NCBI GenBank assembly: GCA_958510875.1
Contig: OY294067.1
Span: forward strand, 201,703,982-201,767,981
From: Endomychus coccineus
Lineage: Eukaryota > Arthropoda > Insecta > Coleoptera > Endomychidae
Direction: 5' to 3'
DNA length: 64,000 nt
In this document: positions 31,994 through 42,947 of the stretch, in pieces
Numbering within the stretch: the stretch's first letter is position 1
Layout of the letters: each line of letters opens with the position of its first letter
The notes under the pieces: model-generated
What the model was told of the DNA's origin: nothing
Databases searched by the model: none
What the model saw: the letters and a program-made list of their open reading frames with translations, nothing else
Made by a program: the position numbers and the translations under genes

Positions 31994-34318
31994 AATTCAT
32001 TACAGAAATCTGACAGCGGAATATTGTAGAACAAGATATTGTGAAAGAGGGAAAAATAAATCTAACCGACAGCTGCTATCCGTGGTGGAATGGAGTGTGT
32101 TTTTAGGGGCTTAAAACAGTTTTTCTGGCTAAATCGTATATTCTATCAAAAAAAAATTGACATAAAAGTTGTAGGGAATGAAAAGATCTACAACTTTTGT
32201 ACTCACCATTTTTACCCTAACCTCGAAATTTTCCGACAAAAATGTGAAAAACCGAATTTTCAGTTTTTAATTTTTTTCTTTGACAAATAAAACTTTATGA
32301 AGCTCAAACATTGGCAAGCAATACCTTCATTCATTGCAAAAAGGCAGTAATTTCTCCGGATTCAAATATTTTGGAGGTTGTTGTTAAATTTAATTTAAGA
32401 AACAAAAGAAACTAGTTTTTAACTGCGATTCCTCTCAAAACTACGTCTCTTACAGAGTTCTGTTCTGGCTCACCCACTCGTTGTTCCGTCTTCTTCCGAT
32501 AAGTGGTAAAAAAAAGGTATACTGCAATGGAAAAAAATGGCGGGAAAATTGAAAAAATAGAAAAATCGCTTTTTCCGTGGCAATCTGCATATTTATCGTT
32601 GAATAATTGTTATTAATCAATAAAATCATTTAAATTTTTTTATGTTTATGGAAACTATAATATTATTCATTTAATTATTGTATAGATCGAGTTTAGATAT
32701 GATGTCATGCATGTCTAAGACAGCAAATTATATCTGCTATATTCTTATAGGTACTCGTGATCGCAGGATACGAATATGAGAAATTTAAGGAGCTGTTTTC
32801 GAAGCTGAAGACAGCATGTGAATGCAACCAGAGGCCTTCTAAGCCAATGAGAGGTCGAGACGGCATATACTACAATCGTACCAACTTATGTTCAAATTGT
32901 TCTAATTTAGAAAATTGCTCAAATGCTGAACTTCCACAAATTTCCATACACGAAAGTGACTCGGAAGAAATGGAAACAGATCAATGTACTATAACTGAAA
33001 CAGTACTCAATGAAACTTTCGAAAACACTGGAGAATCGTTCAGTTTTGTTGAATTGGACGAAGAAGAAGTACAACGCTCTGCGAAGGAAACAAGATTAGA
33101 GAAAAATACTTCTATGGGAATGCACACTTTTTTCAATTTAGTTTTTTGAGCATGTTCAGAATAATATTAAATTATTTTACCGCATTTATGAATTTCATGT
33201 TATTAGTATTTACTACCTAAGAACAGGAGGGATCTGCTACAATTTTTCCACGATGTATTATTTTTCACAGAATTTTTCTTATATAAATACTTGCAATATA
33301 AACTTGTTCAGTGCAACATGCAAATAATGTCTTATAATTGAAAACCACTCTACAAAACCTGTATATTTCATTGTAAATCTACTACATCACCTATTGTATG
33401 ATTATATTCTGTTTAGTAAAATAATTGATTTCGAGTAGAAAACTAGAATTGTTCTTAAATGCATATTGAAAATGTGCATTTTTCATGTTTTGTTTGATAG
33501 TAACAATCCCATGTGTACAACGATCGTAGAAGTCATATATTCGTATCCTGCGATTACAAAGATACAAATATACCAGATATAATTTGCTGTCTTAGACGTG
33601 CATGACATCATATCAAAACTCGATTTGTACAATAATTAAAGAAATAATATTATAGTTTCCATAAACGTAAAAAAATTGAAATGGTTTTATCAATTAATAA
33701 CAATTATTCAACGATAAATATGCAAATTACCACGAAAACAGCGAATTTCGGTTTTTTCAATTGTCCCGGCATTTTTTTCATTGCGGTATACCTTTTTTCA
33801 CCGTTTATCGAAAGGAGACGTAACGTAGAGTAAGTGAGTCAAAACAGAACTATGTAGGATGCGTAGTTTTAAGAGGAATCGCAGTTAAAAAATGTTTTTT
33901 TTTGTTTTAAATTGAATTTAACAAGAACCTCCATATATTTCCCTCTGAAAAAGTTACTGCCTTCTTGCGATAAATAGAGGTATCTTTTGTTGAGGCTTGA
34001 GCTTCGTAAAGTTTTATTTGTCAAAAAAAAAAATTAAGAACCGAAGAATCAGTTTTTCGCATTTTTGTCGGAAAATTCAGAGGTAAGGGTAAAAATGGTG
34101 CGTGAAAAAGTTGTAGATCTTTTTATTTCCTATAGCTTTTATATCAAACTTTTTTTGATAGAATATACGGTTTAGCCAGAAATCTCGAAAAACTGTTTTC
34201 AACCCTTTAAAACACACCCCATTCCATCCCGGATAGCAGCTGTCGGTTCGATTTATTTTTCCCTCTTTTATAATATCTTGTCCTGCAATATTCCGCTGTC
34301 AGATTGCTGTAACGAATT
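31994..34318. mobile_element. fold-back element with ~780-bp inverted arms
   Basis: Left arm 31,994-32,777 and right arm 33,537-34,318 are inverted copies, diverged by about 10-15% by eye. Shared segments include CTGACAGCGGAATATTG, CGACAGCTGCTATCC, AGTTGTAG, AAATAAAACTTTA and ATCGCAGGATACGAATAT. The ~760-bp loop holds one ORF. Long inverted arms around a small loop are typical of fold-back or MULE-like elements. No clear target duplication is visible at the outer ends. Confidence 0.82.
32757..33149 (+). CDS. unknown ORF of the fold-back element
   Basis: A 130-codon frame starts at the inner end of the left arm and fills half of the loop. It has a Cys-rich segment (CECNQRP, then CSNCSNLENCS) and a strongly acidic second half (HESDSEEMETDQC, ELDEEEVQ). 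The listed start is GTG; there is no ATG at the boundary. A possible splice acceptor (ATCGCAG before GATACGAATATG) at the same place suggests a second exon whose first exon lies in the arm. Codon composition and absence of stops suggest it was coding. I do not recognise the family; a transposase accessory protein is one possibility. Confidence 0.45.
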   Translation: MIAGYEYEKFKELFSKLKTACECNQRPSKPMRGRDGIYYNRTNLCSNCSNLENCSNAELPQISIHESDSEEMETDQCTITETVLNETFENTGESFSFVELDEEEVQRSAKETRLEKNTSMGMHTFFNLVF

Positions 34319-36167
34319 ATTTTTTTTATTTCTAATATTTTCTCCTAATAGTACTGGCCTATATGTCTACTCATTTACTTTACTTTTTACGTATATTGTC
34401 ATCCCAAGTTAACTTCATTTAGTTATTTTGTAAACAGTGAATGCATGTATCTATTACACTTTCATTATTATTATAATTATCCCCCGATAAGGATCATAAT
34501 TGTTGTTGCAGCATTCAAAATATAAAAGATGTATGAAGAAACATGATATAACAGCATACGTCCTTCACACGTGAAAAATGTTCCGTTTCCTAATTCCCGA
34601 TTGCAGGGTTCTGGTGAAATTCAGGGACGCAGGCGACCTACAGGTTTTCTTTGTCATACTTCATATAAGCATTGCGATAAAACAAATGATCTATGAATGA
34701 AATGTTGCGTCTTCTTAGGATAATATGTCTATGTTGAAACACTCTCACCTGATTCATCATCAGTTCTGAAATTTTCAAGTTTTGTCATACCGTAGAATTA
34801 CAATCATCTGTGTTTCGACTATGGTTATGAATATTAAGACTGGAATTTCCAGAATAGTTCGATGGTCCGTGTGTACCTACTACATTATTCAGATGTACTG
34901 TTCGCTAAATACGTGACTTCTATGTTCTAAGTTTCCAACTCGCCGTTGCCATCCAGTATGAGAATTTGTCAGCAAAAATGTTAATTAAACAGTCATGGTA
35001 CGTATCATATAATCAAATAAGAGTGGAAAATAATTTGTTCAGAACTATGACCATCTGACATGTGAGATATATTGATAAAAATATGTTCTTATTGAACCAT
35101 ATTGATTAAAATACCATTAAAATAAAACTGTTCATCATTCATAAATGGCTGCTGACAAACTATCATAATTTTTATCTCAGGACTTATGTTTCACTTGGAT
35201 AATTAGGTCTTTGCTATATTTTGCCAACGTTATTTCCTCTATAAAGTCATTCACAGTAGAAGAGTAATTATACTGGCGAGGCAATTTCACATTTCCTACC
35301 CTTCAAAGCATCATAAATGAAATTTCTAAGACCAAAACCTTACCTTATTCATTGACGCAAATTTACCTGAAACACAAACAGAAAGTTAGTGGATGGCAGT
35401 TTAACTAACAGGAAATGCATTTCAAAGTATTCTTTATCCATGAACCATACGAAATAAAATCGAAAGTAGTATGAGAGTAGTTTTTGGTAGGCTGGCACCA
35501 GTTGACAGTTTCCTGAAATTGTTGATCTGTTACAGATAACAGCTGTTTTTGTTCATCGGTCGCAAACCGACTCATTATCATCGATGAGGAATAATTAGAT
35601 TATTCAAGTTTTCGGCCATTTTTCATGAGAATAGAACTTCGATTGCTACAAAATGTTTCGTAATTTATATCGATATACATAACGAGGCGAAGCTAATTCA
35701 CATGTGTTTTTCAATCTCCAGCAGTAATAAGCGGATCTAAATAAAACTTTCCTTGATATTTCTCATTAACTTCTGACTGACAGATGATATGAAACATTCT
35801 CCGAGCGTGACACATAAATTGTCATTTGCGTCGTCAAATCTGTTATAGAACGTCGACAAATTATTCAAAATTTTATGGCATACGAAAATGTATCTGCCTG
35901 TAAAATTCCTATTAAGAATATCAGGCAATGATTATTTACACACTATCTGCAATGAGAAAAACTATTCAATTTCAGTCAACACCTAGTCAACTTTTGAACT
36001 CTGACTTACAAATAATCATGATTTTCATTGGACCTGCATCTATTTTAACTTATAATCTCCCTAGTGCTTGAATTATTCCCGGACATTTTTCCGAAGGAAC
36101 GCATTTTCTAGAAAAAAGCGTGACTGAGGGAAAATTTCCGGATGTTAATTCAAGGACGCGGGGGATT
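34319..36167. other. no gene recognised
   Basis: About 1.8 kb between the fold-back element and the second LTR element. Short frames, such as minus 35,737-35,928, have no recognisable motif. Confidence 0.4.
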
Positions 36168-37380
36168 CAGAAAACAGTATCAAAATTGTAGGCTTTAATT
36201 ACAATTGATACCTGGTTAAAACTTAGCTCATTTGAAGATGGAGCATAAATTATTTAATAAAACGGGGAATTCCAAATATTAAAACATATAATGATTATTA
36301 TAAGTACACTTTCGGAATAATCAATATAAATGCGAATGAACGGTATTATTTACAGAGATTTTAGCCAGACGGAAAATGTAATGAAGCTCAAACGGTAAAT
36401 GGAAACTCTTTCAACATATCTACTTCACGATATGTTCGGTAATTGATTTCAATTCAACGGTACGGAATCGGTTGACAAATGATTCATATTCATCATTTGC
36501 GGAAAATACAAATCAGACAGGTCCTAGCGTAATGAGCGGTATTCGATAAATATTTTCAGATAGCAATAATAAGTGAAATGTACAAATCACACTCGATATA
36601 TTAAACGGTTAAAATTTCGGTCGGATCGGAAGATATGTCGTAATGCTCATGATATAAACTATTTAGCTATCATTTACCTTATGAAACAATTCACTTAAGC
36701 GGAACACTATTGGTAATTCACAGTTTGAATCTGACTTTAACTCGGATAATTAATTCACTTTGATTCTTATTTTAATCTCACTTCAACGGTACTATTTGAA
36801 AATCAAAATCACAAAAGAGCAACGGTATCGATTCTAAATCGAAATCACCAAAGAGAGCAAAAAAGAGAGCGATCTTCCGGCTGTCACGGCTTTCATATGT
36901 TTTCCGAGGTTCTAGACAGGTCCGCTTCACCAATTCCTGTTTTTTGTGCCGAGGGTTTTTTTACTTATGTCCCGAACAATGCTTAAAAGTGACGCTACTT
37001 TTTAGATCCAAAATTCGCGCTCATGATATCACACCAGTTCCTCCCGGCGCACTAAGCAAGTGTTATCGGAGTTTTTTGGTTGTTCGCCCTTTCATACATA
37101 AGATTGCACAAAGTTTGATGCGTTAACTTGGCAAGACCCCTGTTTTTGCAACATGTTTTATCGGAATGAAATGCAATTTTGAACGGCATGAATTTGATTC
37201 ATCTATTTGAATAATTACACTTATTAGAAATTGCGGAAATTTAGAAAAGTGACAATCACGGAAAATACATTCGGAGCTCACGCATATCTATTGAAATACT
37301 GAACTGAGAATACATGTAATATCCGTATTCACTGCCTGATCTAAAAGGAACGATATTTCCAAAATTTAAGCTTTGTTACA
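36168..37380 (-). repeat. 3' LTR of gag-only element, 5'-complete, 3'-truncated
   Basis: Matches 41,716-42,920 over ~1,210 bp at high identity. It ends TTGTTACA at 37,380, the start of the LTR on the element's strand. Relative to the other LTR it lacks the ~200 bp corresponding to 41,519-41,715, and the sequence left of 36,168 is unrelated. This LTR is therefore truncated at its U5 end, or the flank has been rearranged. Confidence 0.85.
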
Positions 37381-37392
37381 TCCCCCCCTAAG
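37381..37392 (-). other. polypurine tract of gag-only LTR element
   Basis: The minus strand reads TTAGGGGGGGA directly before the LTR start TGTAACA, the canonical position of the polypurine tract. Confidence 0.75.
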
Positions 37393-37539
37393 TTCGGTTA
37401 AAAGTGGAAGAATATGATTCTTTAATTCTTCAATTCTCATCTGAGAATTCATACGAGAAAAAAAATCTAATACAAAGGTAAGATACCCTAACCTGACGTT
37501 TAAACTTTAAAACTTGAATTTCCTTCGTCGGCAGCTTCG

Positions 37540-38560
37540 CGGAATAGCAATATCTTACTTGGAACATAAAATTCTTCTGCGGAACGGAGAACTGCATCTC
37601 CTCTTCGGAACGGATAACTGAAACATCTTCTTCAGAACGGAAAACAAAAACTTCTTCTTCAAAACGGAAAACTTGAATATTCTTCCTCTTCGGAATGGAA
37701 AAACTCAAAACATCTTCTTCGGAACGGAAACACAAAAATTTCTTCTTTAAAACGGAAAACTTGACTGCTTCTTCGGAACGGAACACTCGACCTCTTCATC
37801 GGATCGGGAAGCGGACAACTTCTTCTTCCTCGGAACGGAAACACAAACTTGAGAACGGAAAACTTGACATCTTCTTCGGAACGGAACAACTTGACTTTGG
37901 AATGTCAAACTTCTTCTTCGGAATATGAAACTTAAAACCTCTTTGGATCGGAAAGCTTCTCCTTCAGAATGGAAAACGGACTTCTCCTTCGGGTTCGAAA
38001 ACTTGAAACTTCTTCTGCGCGGAAAACAAGACTTGGGAACGGAAAACTTGACATCTTCTCCGGAACGGAACAACTTGACTTCTTCGGAACGGACAAACTT
38101 GGAACTTCTTCTTCTTCGGAATGGGAAACTTCTCCTTCGGAATGGAAGACTGACTTCTTCGGGTCGGAAAACTTGAAACGTCTCTCACGGATCGGAAAAA
38201 TGACTTCTTCTTCGGGTCGAAAAACCTGAAACTTCTCCTGGACGGAAAACAAAACTTGGGAACGGAACACTCGACTGCTTCTTCGGATCGGAAAACAGAC
38301 AACTTCTTCTTTGGAACGGAAAACTTAAACATCTTCTTCGGAACGGAACACTTGAAACTTCTCTTTGGATCGGAAAACGGACAACTTCTTCTTCTTTAGA
38401 ACGGAACTTCTTGAAACCTCTTCGGAACGGAAAACTTGACATCTTCATCGGATCGGAAACTGCTTCTTCGGAAACTTGAAGTCTTCTTCTTCGGAATGGA
38501 AATCTGAACCTCTTCTTCGGAAACTTGAGGATGTTTTCTTCTTTGGAACGGAAACTTCTT
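37540..38560 (-). repeat. minisatellite in place of pol
   Basis: About 1 kb of variable tandem repeats on a core like TTCTTCGGAACGGAAAACTTG, with unit lengths roughly 20-45 bp and many substitutions. Because the core lacks stops, several frames stay open, giving overlapping translations built of FRSEEDVKFSVPK-like units. These are repeat translations, not separate genes. The array begins inside the 3' end of the Gag reading frame and continues to ~150 bp from the 3' LTR, where RT, RNase H and integrase would be expected. Confidence 0.85.
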
Positions 38561-39559
38561 ATCATTTTGTTGATATGAGCACGTTCGGCAGCGTATGCAC
38601 TGTGACTTCGGTGGTACTACAATGGCTGGTTTATAACCGGTTATGCATTTCCCTATCGCCACATCGGAGGGAGCCGGTAATTGCTGTCCATGCCTGTTCT
38701 GGTTTTCGTTTCGGATCTTCTTCGAGGGCGGAGTGTTCGGACAACCACATTGTTTCGACATCACGCCTACCTTCCCGTAACGTGAGCAAAATAGACGCGC
38801 TGTACGGCTGCAGCTTTCTCTCCGGTGTCCTGGATATCCACATCGCCAACATAATTCCCATAACTGGACGGGTAGGTAGATCGGTTCCAGGTGCGTCTGG
38901 GTCTTCTTAGCTTGGACTTGCTCGGACTCTGCTTCTTCCGGTTTCGGCGGAGATGATGAGGCATCGAACATGGTTGTTTTCGGTTCTGTATCCAGATGTT
39001 TCGATGTGGTCGGTATGGATTGGATTTCCAAAGAATCGGGACTTGGTGCGGAATCTATGGAAAGGAGTGACGTACTACGGAGACACTCAAACGACGGATC
39101 CAACATACTTTGCTGTGCTTCGTCTAGCACTATCTCAATAGAATCGGACGGTTCATATGACATTTTATTTCCCTGTCCCGGACACAAACAATCACGCGAC
39201 ATTATCCCAGGGTGACGGCATCTCGAGCAAACTGATTTCGGCGGATTCCGACAATTACTTTTGTCATGCCCCGTTTGCCCACATCTCCGACATGAGATGG
39301 GCTGTGTTGCGGTATTCGGTTTCAGCCTAGTGGGGCACTGCGTCTTGAAGTGGCCGCGGAGACCACAATCCCAACAAGTCTGCTCAGGGATTTTCGGTAT
39401 CCCGGACTTGACTGGCGATGACGGTTCAGGTGCAGGTTGCCTACCCGGCGCTGGTGGCTCCATAATCCTAACTGCTATATTTGGAATTTGTGCCCTTACT
39501 GACACTGGAAAAATCTTCTTCTGCATGAGTTTCTGCTCAGCCTGCAGATAATCAAACTC
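38396..39559 (-). CDS. Gag nucleocapsid part of second LTR element
   Basis: Continues the Gag frame after an in-frame TAG (39,560-39,562). It carries CCHC zinc knuckles: CWDCGLRGHFKTQC and CRRCGQTGHDKSNC, followed by a degenerate third (CSRCRHPGIMSRDC). After a Ser/Pro/Glu-rich linker comes a second set, CWRCGYPGHRRESC plus a degenerate copy. That suggests an internal duplication of the knuckle region. The last ~45 codons are translated minisatellite (KKFPFQRRKHPQ onward). Nucleocapsid knuckles bind genomic RNA during packaging. No protease or RT follows in any frame. Confidence 0.82.
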   Translation of the reverse strand, partial: EFDYLQAEQKLMQKKIFPVSVRAQIPNIAVRIMEPPAPGRQPAPEPSSPVKSGIPKIPEQTCWDCGLRGHFKTQCPTRLKPNTATQPISCRRCGQTGHDKSNCRNPPKSVCSRCRHPGIMSRDCLCPGQGNKMSYEPSDSIEIVLDEAQQSMLDPSFECLRSTSLLSIDSAPSPDSLEIQSIPTTSKHLDTEPKTTMFDASSSPPKPEEAESEQVQAKKTQTHLEPIYLPVQLWELCWRCGYPGHRRESCSRTARLFCSRYGKVGVMSKQCGCPNTPPSKKIRNENQNRHGQQLPAPSDVAIGKCITGYKPAIVVPPKSQCIRCRTCSYQQNDKKFPFQRRKHPQVSEEEVQISIPKKKTSSFRRSSFRSDEDVKFSVPKRFQEVPF

Positions 39560-40738
39560 CTATGCCTTTAACATTAACGACGGCACGTCGTTGGAAGTTC
39601 CTTGTCGAATAAATTGCCTATACTCCGGCAATAAATTTCGGTGCAACCAGAACAATTCCCGTTCTTCGGTCATTGCACCATGTCTCCTGATCAATGTTTG
39701 CATATCCACAACATATGCAGCGGCGCTCTCATTCATGCGTTGATGCCTGCGGCTGATCTGTACCTCCAGATCAATGTGGTAGTTGGCATCCATGAAAAAT
39801 AGTGTAAAGTCTCTTTGGAAATCGGCAAATGTAGCCCAGCGGCTACGATTATTCCGATACCATAATAGTGCGGTTCCATTCAAAACTTCTGGTAACGATA
39901 GCAATAAGGAGTCTTTCGGAGTATTTAGCTGCATAGCTATTTCATCAAGTCTTTCCAGGAACGTAACGGGGTCTGACGTTCCATCAAATTTTATTCGGTA
40001 TTGATACAATCTAGGTGCACTGTTCGGATTTTGAAAACTAAATCCCGATACTTGTTGAATATGACTGAACGGAATATCATACCCTTGCGGAATAATAGTA
40101 ACCGGAACATAGTGAGCGGGTACCTGCGGAACATTTGGTACATGCGGAACTTTAGGGGCTTGCGGAACGGTCGGTATTTGCGGAATGGTCGGGCTTTGCA
40201 TCCATGCCGCTGTCACATCTGACGACGTGGTCCTATAACTCGGAGGGTTCATGAGATTCGGCGGTGAAGAATAGATCGGCGTTTGAATCGATGGTGTCGT
40301 CATTACCACCGTGTTCGTATATGTCACTGTATTTGTAGTGGACGTAGTTGACCCATACGACGGCTGTATCATCGGTGTGCTTCTTATTGCCGGTCTTGAC
40401 TGAACATCCGAAGGACTAAATGTCGGTGTTGTGTTTAGTACCACTTCGGTTGTCAGTGCCCTAGTCAACGATGCCATGGTACTGGCAATCTTTTCCAACA
40501 TTCCACGCGGAGGGCGTATTATTCCTTTGCGGACCCCCTTTACGCACCTGCGGCGTAAGTCTTCGGCGGATTCATTATGGTCAATGTCATGATTGGCCAG
40601 CCCTTCCTGAAGTTGCGCTTTCTTCGAAAAATAAATCCAGATAACTTTCAAATCAACTTCGGTAGCTTCAGTCTGGCTTTCCTCGCTATTAGAGCAGAAT
40701 TGCGCCATTTCGTCAAAATGAGCTACCATTTCTTCCAT
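39560..40738 (-). pseudogene. Gag matrix/capsid part of second LTR element
   Basis: Gag of a gypsy-type element. An N-terminal helical part (MEEMVAHFDEMAQF) is followed by a Pro/Thr/Ser-rich linker with PQAPKVPHVPNVPQVP repeats, then a capsid domain (FDGTSDPVTFLERLDEIAMQ, LLWYRNNR, SAAAYVVDMQTL, LLPEYRQFI) of the Arc/Ty3 Gag type. I place the start at the ATG at 40,738; the frame stays open to 40,768 but only through a GTG. The stop at 39,560-39,562 is in frame with the nucleocapsid part (KA, stop, EFDYLQAEQKL), so a single base change has split one Gag. Particles, if made, would lack knuckles unless the amber codon is read through. Confidence 0.85.
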
Positions 40739-41496
40739 ACTGGTATAGCGGGTATAGCACCAGTGCACGCTGGGAATTCCATTTCATCCAATCCAATTCA
40801 AAATCAAAATTTTCAACCCCAAAAATAAATTATTTTGTTCAGGGGAGGTAACGGAAGAGGGTGCGGTGACCAAAACCGGTCCAGACCTTCCTTCCCATAA
40901 GGCAGAAGCAATCAAATCACTTGCTCCAATTTGGGCAAACGTAACTTTGATTTCGGGAGGTAACTCCAAATTGATTAGGCCAATCCGCCCAAAAATGTTA
41001 CCAACAACTTCCTCGGTATCGATTTACTGGGAAAGGAGCTATGACTTGCGCAATCCGGGTTACGATTGACTGGGAAAATCAAAGGGCTAAATAAGGGCAA
41101 AAATCGAAATTCGAGCAAAACACTGAGGTGCAGTTAACAATTCTACACCTCACGGAACAATCAATTTACCAGTCAGAGCCACGGTTGAAAACTTTATTTT
41201 CCCCCTGAAACGGGAGGGCGGATCGAAAAACTAATTCCACCAAACTACCTAAGTAAACACGAAGAACAAGTTTCCGTTGAAACTTTTCCAAATTTCCAAA
41301 ATTCAGAAACAAACTCCTGGGGATGTTTCGAAAACGTATTCGGAACGTCGGGAACTTTAAGCTTGTTTTTCTGCCACACTATATCTGAAATTTCATTCAA
41401 AACAGATTACCGGTTCAATTGCAATAAATTATTCAACATTTCATTTTTCGGAATCAACAACAACAAAAAAAATTCCCCCTCGATCTATTTTCAGAA
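40739..41496 (-). other. leader of second LTR element
   Basis: About 760 bp between the primer-binding site and gag. Small frames on both strands have no recognisable content. It should contain any packaging signal. Confidence 0.55.
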
Positions 41497-41514
41497 GTCC
41501 CTGCTCGGGCGCCA
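41497..41514 (-). other. primer-binding site, tRNA-Lys type
   Basis: On the minus strand this reads TGGCGCCCGAGCAGGGAC, four bases inside the LTR end. The pattern TGGCGCCC...CAGGGAC is the complement of the 3' end of a lysine tRNA, the primer used by several retroelements. Assignment to Lys rests on remembered similarity. Confidence 0.8.
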
Positions 41515-41518
41515 TTTT

Positions 41519-42920
41519 TGACGTGTCCTTGCAATTTTTCGGTATATTGCTCACTGCGTAAGCTTCAAATCCTCGGGCGACAGATTTTTCCCAAAGGTTT
41601 ACACCTTTTTGAAGACTTCTGCTGGGGTCTTCACCACAAGGCTTGTCACTATGCTATCTATAGATAGCCTGGTCCCTAGGGTAGCTACAGTGAAGTATAA
41701 CCAGAGTCCATTGAGCAGAAAACAGTATCAAAATTGTAGACTTTAATTACAATTGATACCTGGTTAAAACTCAGCTCATTTGGAGATGGAGCAGAAATTA
41801 TTTAATAAAACGGGGAATTCCAAATATTAAAACATATAATGATTATTATGAGTACACTTTCGGAATAATCAATATAAATGCAATTGAACGGTATTATTTA
41901 CGAAGATTTTACCCAGACGGAAAATGTAATGAAGCTCAAACGGTAAATGAAAACTCTTTCAACATATCTACCTTACGATATGTTCGGTAATTGATTTCAA
42001 TTCAACGGTACGGAATCGGTTGACAAATGATTCACATTTATCATTTGCGGAAAATACAAATCAAACAGTTCCTAGCATAATGAGCGGTATTCGGTGAATA
42101 TTTTCAGATAGCAATAATAAGGGAAATGTTCAAATCACACTATGATATATTTAACGGTTAAAATTTCGGTCGGATCGGAAGATATATCGTAATGCCCAAA
42201 ATATAAACTATTTAGCTATCATTTACTTTATGAAACAATTCACTCAAGCGGAACACTATTGTTAATTCACAGTTTAAATCTGACTTTAACTCGGATAATT
42301 AATTCACTTCGATTCTTACTTTAATCTCACTTCACCGGTACTATTTGAAAATCAAAATCACAAAAGAGCAACGGTACTGATTCTAAATCGAAATCACCAA
42401 AGAGAACACAAAAGAGAGCGATCTTTTGGCTGTCACGGCTTTTATATGTTTCCCGAGGTTCTGGACAGGTCCGCTCCACCAATTCCTTATTTTGTGCCGA
42501 GGGTTTTTTTACTTATGTCCCGAACAATGACGCTACTTTTCAGATCTAAAATTCGCGCTCATGATATCACATCAGTTCCTCACGGCGCACTAAGGAAGTG
42601 TTATCGGAGTTTTTTGTTTGTTCGCCCTTTTATACATAAGGTTGCACAAAGTTTGATGCGTTAACTTGGCTAGACTCCTGTTTTTGCAACATATTTTATT
42701 GGAATGAAATGCAATTTTGAACGGCATGAATTTGATTCATCTATTGGAATAATTACACTTATTCGAAATTGCGGAAATTTGGAGAAAAGTGACAATCACG
42801 GAAAATACATTCGGAGCTCACGCATATCTATTGAAATACTGAACTGAGAATACATGTTATATCCGTATTCACTGCCTGATCTAAAATAAATGATATTTCC
42901 AAAATTCAAGCTTTGTTACA
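41519..42920 (-). repeat. 5' LTR of gag-only element, complete
   Basis: 1,402 bp. On the plus strand it begins TGACGTGTCC and ends TTGTTACA, giving TG...CA ends. It is placed exactly four bases from the primer-binding site, which fixes its boundary. As the upstream LTR for minus-strand genes it should carry the promoter. The right border abuts Crypton coding sequence. Confidence 0.85.
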
Positions 42921-42947
42921 AACGTGACATAATTTTATGAATTTGGC

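Larger units (their letters stand above)
36168..42920 (-). mobile_element. gag-only LTR retrotransposon with minisatellite
   Basis: LTR, primer-binding site, leader, gag, minisatellite, polypurine tract and LTR lie in order. There is no trace of protease, RT, RNase H or integrase. Movement would need Pol from another element. The 3' LTR is short at its distal end and I could not find a target duplication. Confidence 0.85.

Noticed and set aside
34740..34790. CTGATGATGAATCAG as a further hammerhead core
   Set aside because: No GAAA at hammerhead spacing and no stem II follow on that strand.
36944..37126. ORF in the second element's 3' LTR, repeated at 42,446-42,664
   Set aside because: It is in the LTR, on the strand opposite to gag, with no start context or domain.
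37430..38565. Many overlapping ORFs with FRSEEDVKFSVPK-like repeats on both strands
   Set aside because: They are translations of a minisatellite in several frames, not separate proteins. Only the short Gag extension could be translated.
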